64,000 bases of DNA from Amycolatopsis lexingtonensis. GTDB lineage: Bacteria > Actinomycetota > Actinomycetes > Mycobacteriales > Pseudonocardiaceae. Positions 50,865 through 59,873 of the stretch are shown here, piece by piece; positions within the stretch are counted from its first letter, which is position 1, and each line of letters opens with the position of its first letter. The translations under genes were made by a program, and so were the position numbers. The notes below the pieces were generated by a model that did not search any database, was not told the DNA's origin, and saw only the letters and a list, made by a program, of their open reading frames with translations. The stretch spans positions 7,786,501 through 7,850,500 of the forward strand of contig NZ_JADBEG010000001.1 in assembly GCF_014873755.1 (NCBI RefSeq), read 5' to 3'.

Positions 50865-50896
50865 CAAGGGGTGGGTGCTACCGCGCCCACCCCTTG
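50865..50896 (+). terminator. Hairpin between binding protein and permease genes
   Basis: CAAGGGGTGGG (50865-50875) is fully complementary to CCCACCCCTTG (50886-50896). There is no T-run, and the operon continues. Such hairpins after the binding-protein gene usually stabilise or partly terminate the message so the binding protein is made in excess. Confidence 0.65.
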
Positions 50897-50930
50897 CGCC
50901 TGATCCCGGGCTGGCGACAAAGGACTGCAC

Positions 50931-51932
50931 GTGCTCCGTTTTCTCGTGCGTCGGCTGCTACAAGCGATCCCGACGCTCCTCATCCTGTCCATCCTGGTCT
51001 TCGCATGGTTGCGTTCCCTGCCCGGCGGCCCCGCAGCCGCGCTGCTGGGTGACAAGGCAACGCCCGAGAAGATCGCCGACCTCAACCACGTACTCGGGCT
51101 CGATCAGCCGATCATCCTGCAGTACTTCGGGTTCCTCGGCCGCGCCTTCACCGGCGACTTCGGCAACTCCCTGGTCTCGACCCAGCCCGTCATGGGCGAG
51201 ATCACCACGTTCCTGCCGGCGACCATCGAACTCGGCCTCACGGCCATGATCATCGCGATCGTCATCGGCATCCCCGCGGGCTACCTGTCGGCCCGTTACC
51301 GCGGTGGGCCGGTTGACAACGGTGTCATCCTGCTGAGCCTGATCGGCGTCGCGGTGCCGGTCTTCTTCCTCGGCTACATGATGCAGGACCTGCTGGCCTC
51401 GCCGCTGGGCCTGCCGTCGCAGGGCAGGCAGACGACCGGCCTCGACGCCACCGCCATCACGAACTTCGCGATCCTCGACGGCATCATGACGAGCGAGTGG
51501 GACGCCGTCTGGGACGCGATCCGGCACCTGATCCTCCCCGCGTTCGCGCTGGCCACGATCCCGCTCGCGGTGATCACCCGGATCACGCGCGCGTCGGTGC
51601 TCGAGGTGCTCAACGAAGACTTCATCCGCACGGCCAACTCGAAGGGCCTCACGCAGCAGGTGGTCCGCCGCCGGCACGTGCTGCGCAACGGCCTGCTGCC
51701 GGTGGTCACCACCATCGGCCTGCAGACCGGCGCGCTGCTCGGCGGCGCGGTGCTGACCGAGCGGGTGTTCAACTTCCGCGGCCTCGGGTTCCTCCTGGCC
51801 GAAGGCATCGAGCGGCGTGACTACCCGCGGCTGCAGGCGCTGCTGCTGTTCGGGGCCGTGGTCTACGTCCTGGTGAACATGCTGGTCGACATCTCGTACG
51901 GGATCATCGACCCGAGGGTGCGTGTGCGATGA
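50931..51932 (+). CDS. Dipeptide/oligopeptide ABC permease (DppB type)
   Basis: 333 residues from GTG at 50931. It has six membrane helices. The opening MLRFLVRRLLQAIPTLLILSILVF and a loop GGPAAALLGDKATPEKI are typical, and the EAA motif is NSKGLTQQVVRRRHVLRNGLLPVV. The end YGIIDPRVRVR is a family hallmark. It pairs with the next permease, whose gene overlaps by four bases. Confidence 0.95.
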   Translation: MLRFLVRRLLQAIPTLLILSILVFAWLRSLPGGPAAALLGDKATPEKIADLNHVLGLDQPIILQYFGFLGRAFTGDFGNSLVSTQPVMGEITTFLPATIELGLTAMIIAIVIGIPAGYLSARYRGGPVDNGVILLSLIGVAVPVFFLGYMMQDLLASPLGLPSQGRQTTGLDATAITNFAILDGIMTSEWDAVWDAIRHLILPAFALATIPLAVITRITRASVLEVLNEDFIRTANSKGLTQQVVRRRHVLRNGLLPVVTTIGLQTGALLGGAVLTERVFNFRGLGFLLAEGIERRDYPRLQALLLFGAVVYVLVNMLVDISYGIIDPRVRVR

Positions 51933-52858
51933 ACACTCTGCTCAACAAGAAGAAGGAACCGATCGACAAGCTCGCCGCGGCGAGCGGGCGCAGCATCGGC
52001 GGCGAAGCGTTCCGCCGGATGCTGCGCAGCCCGGTCGCGATCACCGGCGGGGTCATCACCGGCCTGTTCTTCCTCCTGGCGATCTTCGCGCCGCTGCTCG
52101 CGCCCAAGGACCCGCTCGACCGCTCGATGCAGGACCAGGTGCAGCTCGGCCGGGGCATCATCCCCGGCTCGATGCCCGGGTACCCGCTCGGCGTCGACGA
52201 CTTCGGCCGCGACTTCCTGTCCCGGCTGATCGTCGGTGCCCAGCAGACGCTGATCGTCGGCGTGCTCGCCACGCTGATCGGCGTGCTGCTCGGGGTCATC
52301 ATCGGCGGCGTCGCGGGCGCGTTCGGCGGCTGGGTCGACACCGTCCTCATGCGACTGGTCGACGTCATGCTGTCGTTCCCGTCGCTGCTGCTGGCCATCT
52401 CGATCGCGGCGCTGTTCGCGAAGCCGAGCCAGTGGACGGTCATCCTGGCCGTGTCGATGGTCGGCGTGCCGATCTTCGCCCGGCTGCTGCGCGGTTCCAT
52501 GCTGGCCCAGCGCGACGCCGACCACGTGCTGGCGGCGACGTCGCTGGGCGTGAAGCGCGGGACGATCGTGTTCCGGCACATGCTGCCGAACTCGCTCGGC
52601 CCGGTCATCGTGCAGGCGACGCTGACCCTGGCGACCGCCATCCTCGAGGCCGCGGCGCTGTCGTTCCTCGGTCTGGGCGACCCGGACCCGTCGCGGGCGG
52701 AGTGGGGGCTGATGCTCGGCAAGGCCGCGCGCCAGTTCCTCGACATCCGCCCGGAGCTCGCGTACTACCCGGCCATCGCGATCATCGTGGTCGCGCTCGG
52801 GTTCACGCTGCTCGGCGAGTCCCTCCGCGAAGCCCTCGACCCGAAGAACAGGCGGTGA
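51929..52858 (+). CDS. Dipeptide/oligopeptide ABC permease (DppC type)
   Basis: 309 residues from ATG at 51929, overlapping the DppB-type stop. An N-terminal OppC_N-like region (about 20-60, RMLRSPVAITGGVITGLFFLLAIFAPLLAP) is followed by HPLGVD-like YPLGVDDFGRDFLSRLI. The EAA loop is ATSLGVKRGTIVFRHMLPNSLGPVIV. The chain ends LRQALDPK-like (LREALDPKNRR). It completes the membrane channel. The ATPase gene begins six bases later. Confidence 0.95.
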   Translation: MNTLLNKKKEPIDKLAAASGRSIGGEAFRRMLRSPVAITGGVITGLFFLLAIFAPLLAPKDPLDRSMQDQVQLGRGIIPGSMPGYPLGVDDFGRDFLSRLIVGAQQTLIVGVLATLIGVLLGVIIGGVAGAFGGWVDTVLMRLVDVMLSFPSLLLAISIAALFAKPSQWTVILAVSMVGVPIFARLLRGSMLAQRDADHVLAATSLGVKRGTIVFRHMLPNSLGPVIVQATLTLATAILEAAALSFLGLGDPDPSRAEWGLMLGKAARQFLDIRPELAYYPAIAIIVVALGFTLLGESLREALDPKNRR

Positions 52859-52864
52859 GAACCC

Positions 52865-53856
<992 letters not shown>

Positions 53857-53860
<4 letters not shown>

Positions 53861-54969
53861 CCCGTCCTGCTGGTGACGTGCTGCTCGAGGTCAGCGACCT
53901 CAAGGTGCACTTCCCGATCAAGCGCGGCATCGTGATCGACCGGACGGTCGGGCACGTGTTCGCGGTCGACGGCGTCGACCTGGCCATCCGCCGCGGCGAA
54001 ACCTACGGCCTGGTGGGCGAATCCGGGTGCGGCAAGTCCACGCTGGGCCGCGCGATCCTCCGCCTCAACGAGCCGACCGCCGGCCACGTCGTCTTCGACG
54101 GCACCGACGTCGCGGCCCTGAAGGGTGAGGAACTGCGGAAGGCCCGGCGCCGGATGCAGATGATCTTCCAGGACCCGCTGTCCAGTTTGGACCCCCGCCA
54201 GTCGGTGGAATCCATTCTGCTGGAAGGCATGCACGCGCACGGGCTCGACAAGGACAAGGAAGCCACGCAGCAGCGGCTGCGCCAGCTGCTGTCCGCGGTC
54301 GGCCTGCCGGAGACGGCGCTGCGGAAGTACCCGCACGAGTTCTCGGGCGGGCAGCGCCAGCGCATCGGCATCGCGCGGGCGCTGGCCGTGGAGCCGGACC
54401 TGATCGTCGCCGACGAGCCGGTGTCCGCATTGGACGTTTCGGTGCAGGCGCAGGTGGTGAACCTGCTGGAGGACCTGCAGGACCAGCTCGGGCTGACCTA
54501 CCTGGTGATCGCGCACGACCTCGCGGTGGTGCGGCACATCTCCGACCGCATCGGCGTGATGTACCTGGGCGCGCTGGTCGAGGAGACCGACGCGGACTCG
54601 CTGTACCGCGAGCCGCTGCACCCGTACACGCGGGCGTTGCTGTCGGCCATCCCGGTGCCGGACCCGCAGGTCGAGGACACCCGCGAGCAGATCCTGCTCG
54701 CCGGTGACCTGCCTTCGCCGGCCAACCCGCCGTCGGGCTGCCGCTTCCACACGCGCTGCCCGTGGCGGCAGGAGCGCCTGTGCGACACCGATCGCCCGCA
54801 GCTGCGTGAGATCGGGAGCGGGCACCGGGTGGCGTGCCACTACGCGGAGGACATCCGCGACGGGCGCATCCAGCCGCACGAGGTGGAGCCGGAACTGGTG
54901 GAGCTCACCGGTGCGCTGAACCCCGACCTGGGCCCGCCGGACGTCGGCACGTCCGCCGAAATCCTCTGA
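53857..54969 (+). CDS. Oligopeptide ABC ATP-binding protein (DppF type)
   Basis: 370 residues from ATG at 53857, with the strong ribosome binding site GGGAGGAGG. Walker [10 protein letters not shown] (54-62), [35 protein letters not shown] and [10 protein letters not shown] are present. The oligo_HPY tail has [16 protein letters not shown] further acidic tail of about 40 residues ([20 protein letters not shown]) is not part of the usual fold. It ends the operon, seven bases before a long palindrome. Confidence 0.96.
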
Positions 54970-54975
54970 CCGGAG

Positions 54976-55030
54976 CTTTCACGTGAAAGTGACCTGGAGG
55001 TGCCTCCTCCACGTCACTTTCACGTGAAAG
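54976..55030. repeat. 25-bp inverted repeat between convergent genes, CTTTCACGTGAAAG family
   Basis: Bases 54976-55000 pair with 55006-55030 with one mismatch around a TGCCT loop. Each arm begins or ends with CTTTCACGTGAAAG, which is itself palindromic. It sits between the convergent transporter operon and the SnoaL-like gene, so a two-way terminator is likely. The same palindrome occurs inside cvnA. Confidence 0.75.
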
Positions 55031-55037
55031 TGACGCA

Positions 55038-55469
55038 TCAGGGCTTGAGGTCGAGCGCGGCGCTCATCGTGCCGTCCATGTAGAACGGCGTCGAGTCGTG
55101 GACGTGGGCGATCCGCCACTCGCCGTCCTCCCGGCGGAAGCCCGTCGTCGAGCGGAACCAGAGCTCGAACTTCGCCGGCATCCCCTTCGGCGTCGTCGAC
55201 AGCCGGGTGAGGGAGTGGCTGAAGGCGACGTCGCCGCCGACGGTGACTTCCAGGTCGCGGACCTCGTACTCGATCGGGCCGTCGAAGCTCGCGAACCAGG
55301 CCTTGCGCGCCTCGACGTCTTCGCCGTGGTGCGCGAGCGGCGGGGCCAGGGTGTAGGCGAGCAGCTCCGGCACGCACTGCGCGGCGAGCGCCTCGGCGTC
55401 ACGTTCGGTCATCGCCTTGGCGCGGGCGGCCACGAGTTCGCGAATCAGCTTGTCGTCGTGCTCGGTCAT
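55038..55469 (-). CDS. SnoaL-like / NTF2-fold protein
   Basis: 143 residues from ATG at 55469, with GGAGGATGGC upstream. The cone-shaped NTF2 fold is seen: LIRELVAARAKAMTERDAEALAAQCV helix, YEVRDLEVTVGGDVAFSHSLTRLS and LWFRSTTGFRREDGEWRIAHVHDSTPF strands. DUF4440/SnoaL_3 members include small enzymes and binding proteins. It is divergent from YCII and the ECF42 sigma factor, and such genes are often controlled by ECF sigma factors, so it is a plausible target here. The catalytic role is unknown. Confidence 0.8.
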   Translation of the reverse strand: MTEHDDKLIRELVAARAKAMTERDAEALAAQCVPELLAYTLAPPLAHHGEDVEARKAWFASFDGPIEYEVRDLEVTVGGDVAFSHSLTRLSTTPKGMPAKFELWFRSTTGFRREDGEWRIAHVHDSTPFYMDGTMSAALDLKP

Positions 55470-55555
55470 GCCATCCTCCTGAGGTGGTGGTGCCTGCCTG
55501 TCGAAGGGGACGTAGGCGCCACCGCGCGGATTTCGACATCGGGCGGGAGGCTTTT

Positions 55556-55915
55556 TTGAAGTACGTGGTGTTGATCTACGGCAACCCCGAGTCCCGCGCG
55601 GCCTGGGCGGGCATGACCGAGGAGCAGCGCGCGGCCGGGCTCGCGTACTACCGGCAGCTCAACGACGACCTCGACGCGTCCGGCGAGCGCATCGTTTCCG
55701 AGCGGCTGGCGTTCCCGGAGGAGACGAAACAGGTCCGCGCCGGCGAGAGCGGAGTCCTGACGACCGACGGCCCGTTCGCCGAGGCCAAGGAGTTCCTCGC
55801 CGGCTTCTACCTGCTGGACTGCGAGAGCCTCGAGCGCGCGACCGAAATCGCCGGCCGCATCCCGGAGGCGTCGTTCGGGGTGGTCGAGGTCCGGCCGGTG
55901 ATGGGGCTGCGGTGA
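55556..55915 (+). CDS. YCII-related (DGPF-domain) protein
   Basis: 119 residues from TTG at 55556, with GGGAGG six bases upstream. The DGPF motif is GVLTTDGPFAEAKEFLAGFYLL. YCII-fold members form dimers, some with dechlorinase- or isomerase-like activity. Its gene is coupled by a four-base overlap (GTGA) to the sigma factor. DGPF proteins are hallmark neighbours of ECF42 sigma factors and belong to their regulon. Confidence 0.9.
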   Translation: MKYVVLIYGNPESRAAWAGMTEEQRAAGLAYYRQLNDDLDASGERIVSERLAFPEETKQVRAGESGVLTTDGPFAEAKEFLAGFYLLDCESLERATEIAGRIPEASFGVVEVRPVMGLR

Positions 55916-57093
55916 ACGCCGAGCTCCTGCGTTCGCTGGCCCCGCAGGTCCTCTCGGCGCTGGTCCGGCGCTACGGCGACTTCGATGCGTGCGAGGACGC
56001 GGTCCAGGAGGCGCTGCTGGCGGCGTCCCAGCAGTGGCCGTCGTCGGGGCTGCCGGACAACCCGAAGGCCTGGCTGATCACCGCGGCCTCCCGCCGCCGC
56101 ATCGAGCAGCTGCGCAGCGAGACGGCCCGGTCCCGGCGGGAAGCGGCGGTGGCGCTCGCCGAACCCCCGGACCCGGAGCCGGCCGGCGTCGACGACACGC
56201 TGACGCTGCTGTCGCTCTGCTGCCACCCGTCGCTCTCGCGGCCGTCGCAGGTGGCGCTGACGTTGCGCGCGGTCGGCGGCCTGACGACGGCGGAGATCGC
56301 GCGGGCGTTCCTGGTCCCGGAGGCGACGATCGGCCAGCGAATCAGCCGCGCGAAGCGGTCGTTGCGCGGCGAGCGGTTCGTCGCCGCGGGGTCGCCGGCC
56401 CAGGTGCTGGAGGTGCTGTACCTGATCTTCACGGAGGGCCACACGGCCAGCTCCGGCGCCGAGCTGAACCGCGTCGAGCTGACGGCGGAAGCGATCCGCC
56501 TCACCCGGCAGCTGCGCTCGTCGCTCCCGTCGGACGGCGAGGTGACGGGCCTGCTGGCGCTGATGCTCCTGACGGACGCCCGCCGCCCGGCGCGCGTGTC
56601 GGCGTCGGGCGAGCTGGTACCGCTGGCTTCGCAGGACCGGTCGTTGTGGGACCGGGCGGCCATTTCGGAGGGGATCGCGCTGATCGAGGGCGCGTTGTCG
56701 ACGTCCCCGGTCGGCCCGTACCAGCTCCAGGCGGCGATCGCGGCGGTGCACGCGGAGGCGGCGTCGGCGGAGGCGACGGACTGGACGCAGATTCTTACGT
56801 TGTACGACCTGCTGCGGGTGGTGGCGCCGGGGCCGATGGTGACGTTGAACCGGGTGGTGGCGTTGGCGCAGGTTTCGGGTCCTTCGGCGGGTTTGGCGGA
56901 GCTGGCCGCGGCGGCTTCGGATCCGGCGTTGGCTTCGCACCACCGGGTCGAGGCGGTGCGGGGGCACCTGCTGGAGATGTCGGGGGATGCGGCGGGGGCG
57001 CGGGAGGCGTACTTGGCCGCGGCGGAGCGGACGTTGAGCCTGCCGGAGCAGGGGTACCTGCGCTCCCGGGCAGCCGCTTTGGGCGGCGGCTGA
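55912..57093 (+). CDS. ECF42-type RNA polymerase sigma factor
   Basis: 393 residues from GTG at 55912. The sigma2 region (LVRRYGDFDACEDAVQEALLAASQQWPSSGLPDNPKAWLITAASRRRIEQLRSE) and sigma4 region (LTTAEIARAFLVPEATIGQRISRAKRSLRGERF) are followed by a DUF6596 C-terminal extension of about 200 residues with TPR-like helices (about 190-393). The extension, absent in standard ECF factors, is needed for activity in studied ECF42 members. No anti-sigma factor gene is adjacent, as expected of ECF42. It is operonic with the YCII protein. Confidence 0.92.
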   Translation: MNAELLRSLAPQVLSALVRRYGDFDACEDAVQEALLAASQQWPSSGLPDNPKAWLITAASRRRIEQLRSETARSRREAAVALAEPPDPEPAGVDDTLTLLSLCCHPSLSRPSQVALTLRAVGGLTTAEIARAFLVPEATIGQRISRAKRSLRGERFVAAGSPAQVLEVLYLIFTEGHTASSGAELNRVELTAEAIRLTRQLRSSLPSDGEVTGLLALMLLTDARRPARVSASGELVPLASQDRSLWDRAAISEGIALIEGALSTSPVGPYQLQAAIAAVHAEAASAEATDWTQILTLYDLLRVVAPGPMVTLNRVVALAQVSGPSAGLAELAAAASDPALASHHRVEAVRGHLLEMSGDAAGAREAYLAAAERTLSLPEQGYLRSRAAALGGG

Positions 57094-57178
57094 GCGGTGC
57101 GGGCGGTTTCCGTGCCCACTCAGGTTTCCGGTGTCGGTGCCGGTGCCCTGCGGTCTTGCGGCGTCGGCGGGTGCGGTG

Positions 57179-57235
57179 AGGTCTTGAATGACTCATTCAG
57201 GACCGCCGAAGACCTGAAGGAGTCATTCAAGACCT
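57179..57235. repeat. TGAATGAGTCATTCA-family inverted repeat, diverged copy
   Basis: GTCTTGAATGACTCATTCAGG (first 20 bases at 57181-57200) pairs with the arm at 57213-57233 with one mismatch. The flanking AG and CT add two more pairs. Same family as 34260-34314 and 63840-63894, but the loop differs. It lies after the sigma factor stop and may end that transcript. Confidence 0.65.
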
Positions 57236-57299
57236 TTGCCGAGGCGCTCGTACTCGAGCCGAGGGCCGAGGGCCGAGGGCTGCCCAGCAGTGCCGTGAT

Positions 57300-57322
57300 G
57301 TCGCGAATGAGTCATTCGCGAC
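57300..57322. repeat. Perfect palindrome GTCGCGAATGA-G-TCATTCGCGAC
   Basis: Eleven bases pair with eleven around a single central G. The same core recurs in a two-arm form at 63941-63993. It belongs to the GAATGAGTCATTC family, here with CGCG flanks instead of CTTG. Confidence 0.7.
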
Positions 57323-57350
57323 CTTCGCGAAAGCCCGCCCCGGCAGAGCC

Positions 57351-57454
57351 CGCCCTCCCAAGGGGGCCATCCCCGTTCCAGCCTATCGCCGCACCCCGAC
57401 AAAACCGTCCCGCTCCCCGAGTTGTCCACATGGGGGTGAACCCTGTGGACAACC
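57351..57454. repeat. Composite repeat with DnaA-box-like inverted pair
   Basis: It shares blocks in the same order with 63661-63773: CGCCCTCCC, then CCAG(C/T)CTATCG(C/G)CG, then CCGACAAAACCG, then TTGTCCACA. Here GTTGTCCACA (57421-57430) and TGTGGACAAC (57444-57453) form a perfect 10-bp inverted pair. TTGTCCACA is the usual actinobacterial DnaA box, so DnaA binding is possible. Confidence 0.55.
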
Positions 57455-57494
57455 CAGGCGGCGGACCCGCCCCTCCTGCGGGAAGATCGACCCC

Positions 57495-58139
57495 ATGCAG
57501 GTCACCGTGCTGGGCGCGGCCGGACGAACCGGCTTCCACGTAGTCCGCCTGCTCGCCGCGCGAGGGCACCGGGTCAAAGCCGGGCTCCGCAGCCGGAAAC
57601 GGGCCGAACTCCTCCGCGGCATCGGCAACGCCGAACCCGTGCTCGCCGACGTCACCGCCGATCCGGACGATCTCGTCGAGGTCCTCAAGGACTCCGACGT
57701 CGTCATCAACGCCATCGGCGCGCCCGATCCCGAACCCGAATCGGTGAACCTCGTCGACCGCGACGGCGCCATCACGGCCATCCGCGCCGCCGAACGGGCC
57801 GGGGTGCCGCGCTACGTCCAGCTCTCCGCCCAGTTCGCCGATTCGCCCGATCAGGGCGATCGGCTCGTCCGGTCGATCCTCCTCGCCAAGCAGATCTCGG
57901 ACAGCGCCCTCCGGAAATCGGCGCTGACCTGGACCATCGTCCGGCCCGGGACGCTCACCGACGGGCCCGCCCACGGCCGGGTCAAGGTCGCCGGGCACCT
58001 CGAAGCGGGGCACATCACCAGGGCGGACGTCGCCGCCGTGCTCGTCGGGACGCTGGCCGAGCCGCTCACCGAAAACCGCGGGTTCGACGTCGTTTCCGGG
58101 GATTTCCCGGTCGCCCCGGCCCTCGCCGCACTCGGCTGA
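57495..58139 (+). CDS. NAD(P)-binding SDR-like (atypical, SDR_a5 group) protein
   Basis: 214 residues from ATG at 57495. The nucleotide-binding motif is [25 protein letters not shown], with the ADVTADPDDLVEVLKDSDVVINAIG middle. A YVQLSAQF segment stands where a catalytic YxxxK would be in classical SDRs, so it lacks that triad. Such proteins bind NAD(P) and act as reductases or sensors. It stands alone after a repeat-rich gap. Confidence 0.82.
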   Translation: MQVTVLGAAGRTGFHVVRLLAARGHRVKAGLRSRKRAELLRGIGNAEPVLADVTADPDDLVEVLKDSDVVINAIGAPDPEPESVNLVDRDGAITAIRAAERAGVPRYVQLSAQFADSPDQGDRLVRSILLAKQISDSALRKSALTWTIVRPGTLTDGPAHGRVKVAGHLEAGHITRADVAAVLVGTLAEPLTENRGFDVVSGDFPVAPALAALG

Positions 58140-58200
58140 CCCCGACTTGAGGAGGACCCCCGGCAATACCTGAGTAGGCCGCCCCGGGCGCCTCGCCCCC

Positions 58201-58232
58201 GGTACTCTGCGAAAAGCAGATTCCGGAGTACC
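58201..58232 (+). promoter_or_regulatory. Leader hairpin upstream of the DedA gene
   Basis: GGTACTC (58201-58207) pairs with GAGTACC (58226-58232), and TCTGC (58206-58210) pairs with GCAGA (58216-58220) around GAAAA. It stands 14 bases before the DedA start. It may be a transcription terminator for upstream RNA or a translation-control element. Confidence 0.5.
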
Positions 58233-58246
58233 AGGGGGTACGAGCA

Positions 58247-58894
58247 GTGCACATCGACCAATGGCTGGAGGCGATCCCGCCGCTCTCGGTGTACCTGATC
58301 GTCGGCGCGGTGATCATGATCGAGAGCCTCGGCATCCCGCTCCCCGGCGAAATCGTGCTGGTCAGCGCGGCCTTGCTGGCTTCGACCCACGACACGCTGA
58401 GCCCGCTCTGGATCGCCGTCCTCGCCAGTGCCGGCGCCATCATCGGCGACAGCATCGGGTATTTCATCGGGAAGACCGGTGGGCAACGCCTGTTCGCCTG
58501 GGCCGGCCGGAAATTCCCGAAGCACTTCGGCCCGACGCACCTCGCCAACGCCGAACGCATCTTCGACAAACGCGGGGTGTGGGCCGTCTTCCTCGGCCGC
58601 TTCATCGCGTTCCTGCGCATCCTCGCCGGCCCGCTGGCCGGGTCGCTGCGCATGCACTACCCGAAGTTCCTGCTGGCGAACGCGGCCGGCGGCATCGTCT
58701 GGGCCGGCGGCACCACCGTGCTCGTCTACTACCTCGGCGTCGTCGCCGAGGAGTGGCTCGGCCGGTTCTCCAAGTTCGGCCTGGTGGCCGCGGTCGTCAT
58801 CGGCATCATCGTCTTCTTCGTCATGAAGAAGCGCCTCGGCCGCAACCACGAGGGCGAAGAAGAGACCCCGAAGCAGGAGGAGACGGCGGCCTAA
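58247..58894 (+). CDS. DedA-family membrane protein
   Basis: 215 residues from GTG at 58247, with AGGGGG upstream. The DedA/SNARE-associated (VTT) fold: ESLGIPLPGEIVLVSAALLA with its reentrant loop, GAIIGDSIGYFIGKTGGQRL, then a conserved FLGRFIAFLRILAGPLAGSLRM with the functional Arg residues. It has four to five membrane spans. These proteins flip or transport polyprenyl phosphates and phospholipids. It ends in a charged cytosolic tail (NHEGEEETPKQEETAA). The gene overlaps the convergent EamA transporter by four bases. Confidence 0.92.
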   Translation: MHIDQWLEAIPPLSVYLIVGAVIMIESLGIPLPGEIVLVSAALLASTHDTLSPLWIAVLASAGAIIGDSIGYFIGKTGGQRLFAWAGRKFPKHFGPTHLANAERIFDKRGVWAVFLGRFIAFLRILAGPLAGSLRMHYPKFLLANAAGGIVWAGGTTVLVYYLGVVAEEWLGRFSKFGLVAAVVIGIIVFFVMKKRLGRNHEGEEETPKQEETAA

Positions 58895-59787
58895 ACCGCC
58901 ACCAGCTCCGGCTCGGGCTTGCGCGTGAACCGCAGCGAGCCCAGCAGCACGCCGGCGATCACGACGGCGGCCGCGCCGATCTCCAGCCCGGTCGGCCGCT
59001 CGCCCAGGAACGTGAACGACGCCGACAGCCCGACCACCGGCACCAGCAGCGAGAACGGCGAAACGACGCCGGCCGGGTTCCGCCGCATCAGCGTCGTCCA
59101 CAGGCCGGAGCCGACGACGGTGCCGATCAGCACGACGTAGGTCAGGCCGCCGAGCGCGGTCAGCCCGGTCGGGGTGCCCAGCGTGGTCAGCGAACGCCAC
59201 TGGGCGGCCGGGCCCTCCATGACCAGCGAGAGCGCGAACATCGGCAGCGGCGGCACCACCGACATCCACAGCGTGAAGTGCAGCGGGTTGTCCGGCTCCG
59301 CCCGGCGCGTGCTCAGGTTGCCGAACGCCCAGCTCAGCGCGCCCAGCAGGGTCAGCACCATCGGCAGCAGGGCGGCGTGCCCGGACTGCTGCCACGCGAT
59401 CGCGACCATCCCGGCGACGGCGAGCGCGATGCCGGCCAGCTGGTGCGGCGTGACGCGTTCGCGCAGGAAGACGGCGCCGAGCAGCACCGTGAACGGCGCC
59501 GACGCCTGCAGCACCAGCGACGCGAGCCCGGTCGGCATCCCGGTGTCCATCGCGATGAACAGGAACGCGAACTGCCCGGTGCCGAAGCCGAGGCCGTAGC
59601 CGAGCAGGTACCGCACCTTCACCTTCGGCCACGGCACGAACAGGATCGTCGGCACGGCGATGACGGCGAACCGCAGCGCGCCCGCGAACACCGGCGGGAA
59701 CTGGCCGAGCGTGGCGTGGATGGCGAGGAAGTTGAGTCCCCAGAGGACGGCGACGAGCACGGCGAGCAGACGGTCACGAGCGGGCAT
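58891..59787 (-). CDS. EamA-family transporter (DMT superfamily)
   Basis: 298 residues from ATG at 59787. Ten membrane helices are arranged as two EamA repeats (about 5-135 and 145-285). Each ends in a PFTVLLGAVFLRERVTPHQLAGIALAV- or ASFTFLGERPTGLEIGAAAVVIAGV-type segment. DMT exporters pump metabolites and amino acid derivatives. The LysR gene next to it is divergent and may control it, as is common for such pairs. Confidence 0.93.
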   Translation of the reverse strand: MPARDRLLAVLVAVLWGLNFLAIHATLGQFPPVFAGALRFAVIAVPTILFVPWPKVKVRYLLGYGLGFGTGQFAFLFIAMDTGMPTGLASLVLQASAPFTVLLGAVFLRERVTPHQLAGIALAVAGMVAIAWQQSGHAALLPMVLTLLGALSWAFGNLSTRRAEPDNPLHFTLWMSVVPPLPMFALSLVMEGPAAQWRSLTTLGTPTGLTALGGLTYVVLIGTVVGSGLWTTLMRRNPAGVVSPFSLLVPVVGLSASFTFLGERPTGLEIGAAAVVIAGVLLGSLRFTRKPEPELVAV

Positions 59788-59873
59788 GCCTCCACTCTGA
59801 CAACGCCGACCGTGAAGGACCAGCGAGAATATCTGCAGGAACCTTGTAGCGCCGCTTCACATAGGCTGGGCCC

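Larger units (their letters stand above)
57094..57494. other. Repeat-filled intergenic region
   Basis: 401 bases with no gene. It holds, in order: a diverged TGAATGAGTCATTCA inverted repeat (57179-57235), a perfect GAATGAGTCATTCGC palindrome (57300-57322) and a composite repeat with DnaA-box-like sites (57351-57454). The ribosome binding site of the next gene follows. Minus- and plus-strand frames here are shadow open frames without coding character. Confidence 0.5.

Noticed and set aside
57223..57429. Minus-strand 68-residue gene in the repeat region
   Set aside because: It lies over the palindrome and the composite repeat, with no ribosome binding site and low-complexity content.
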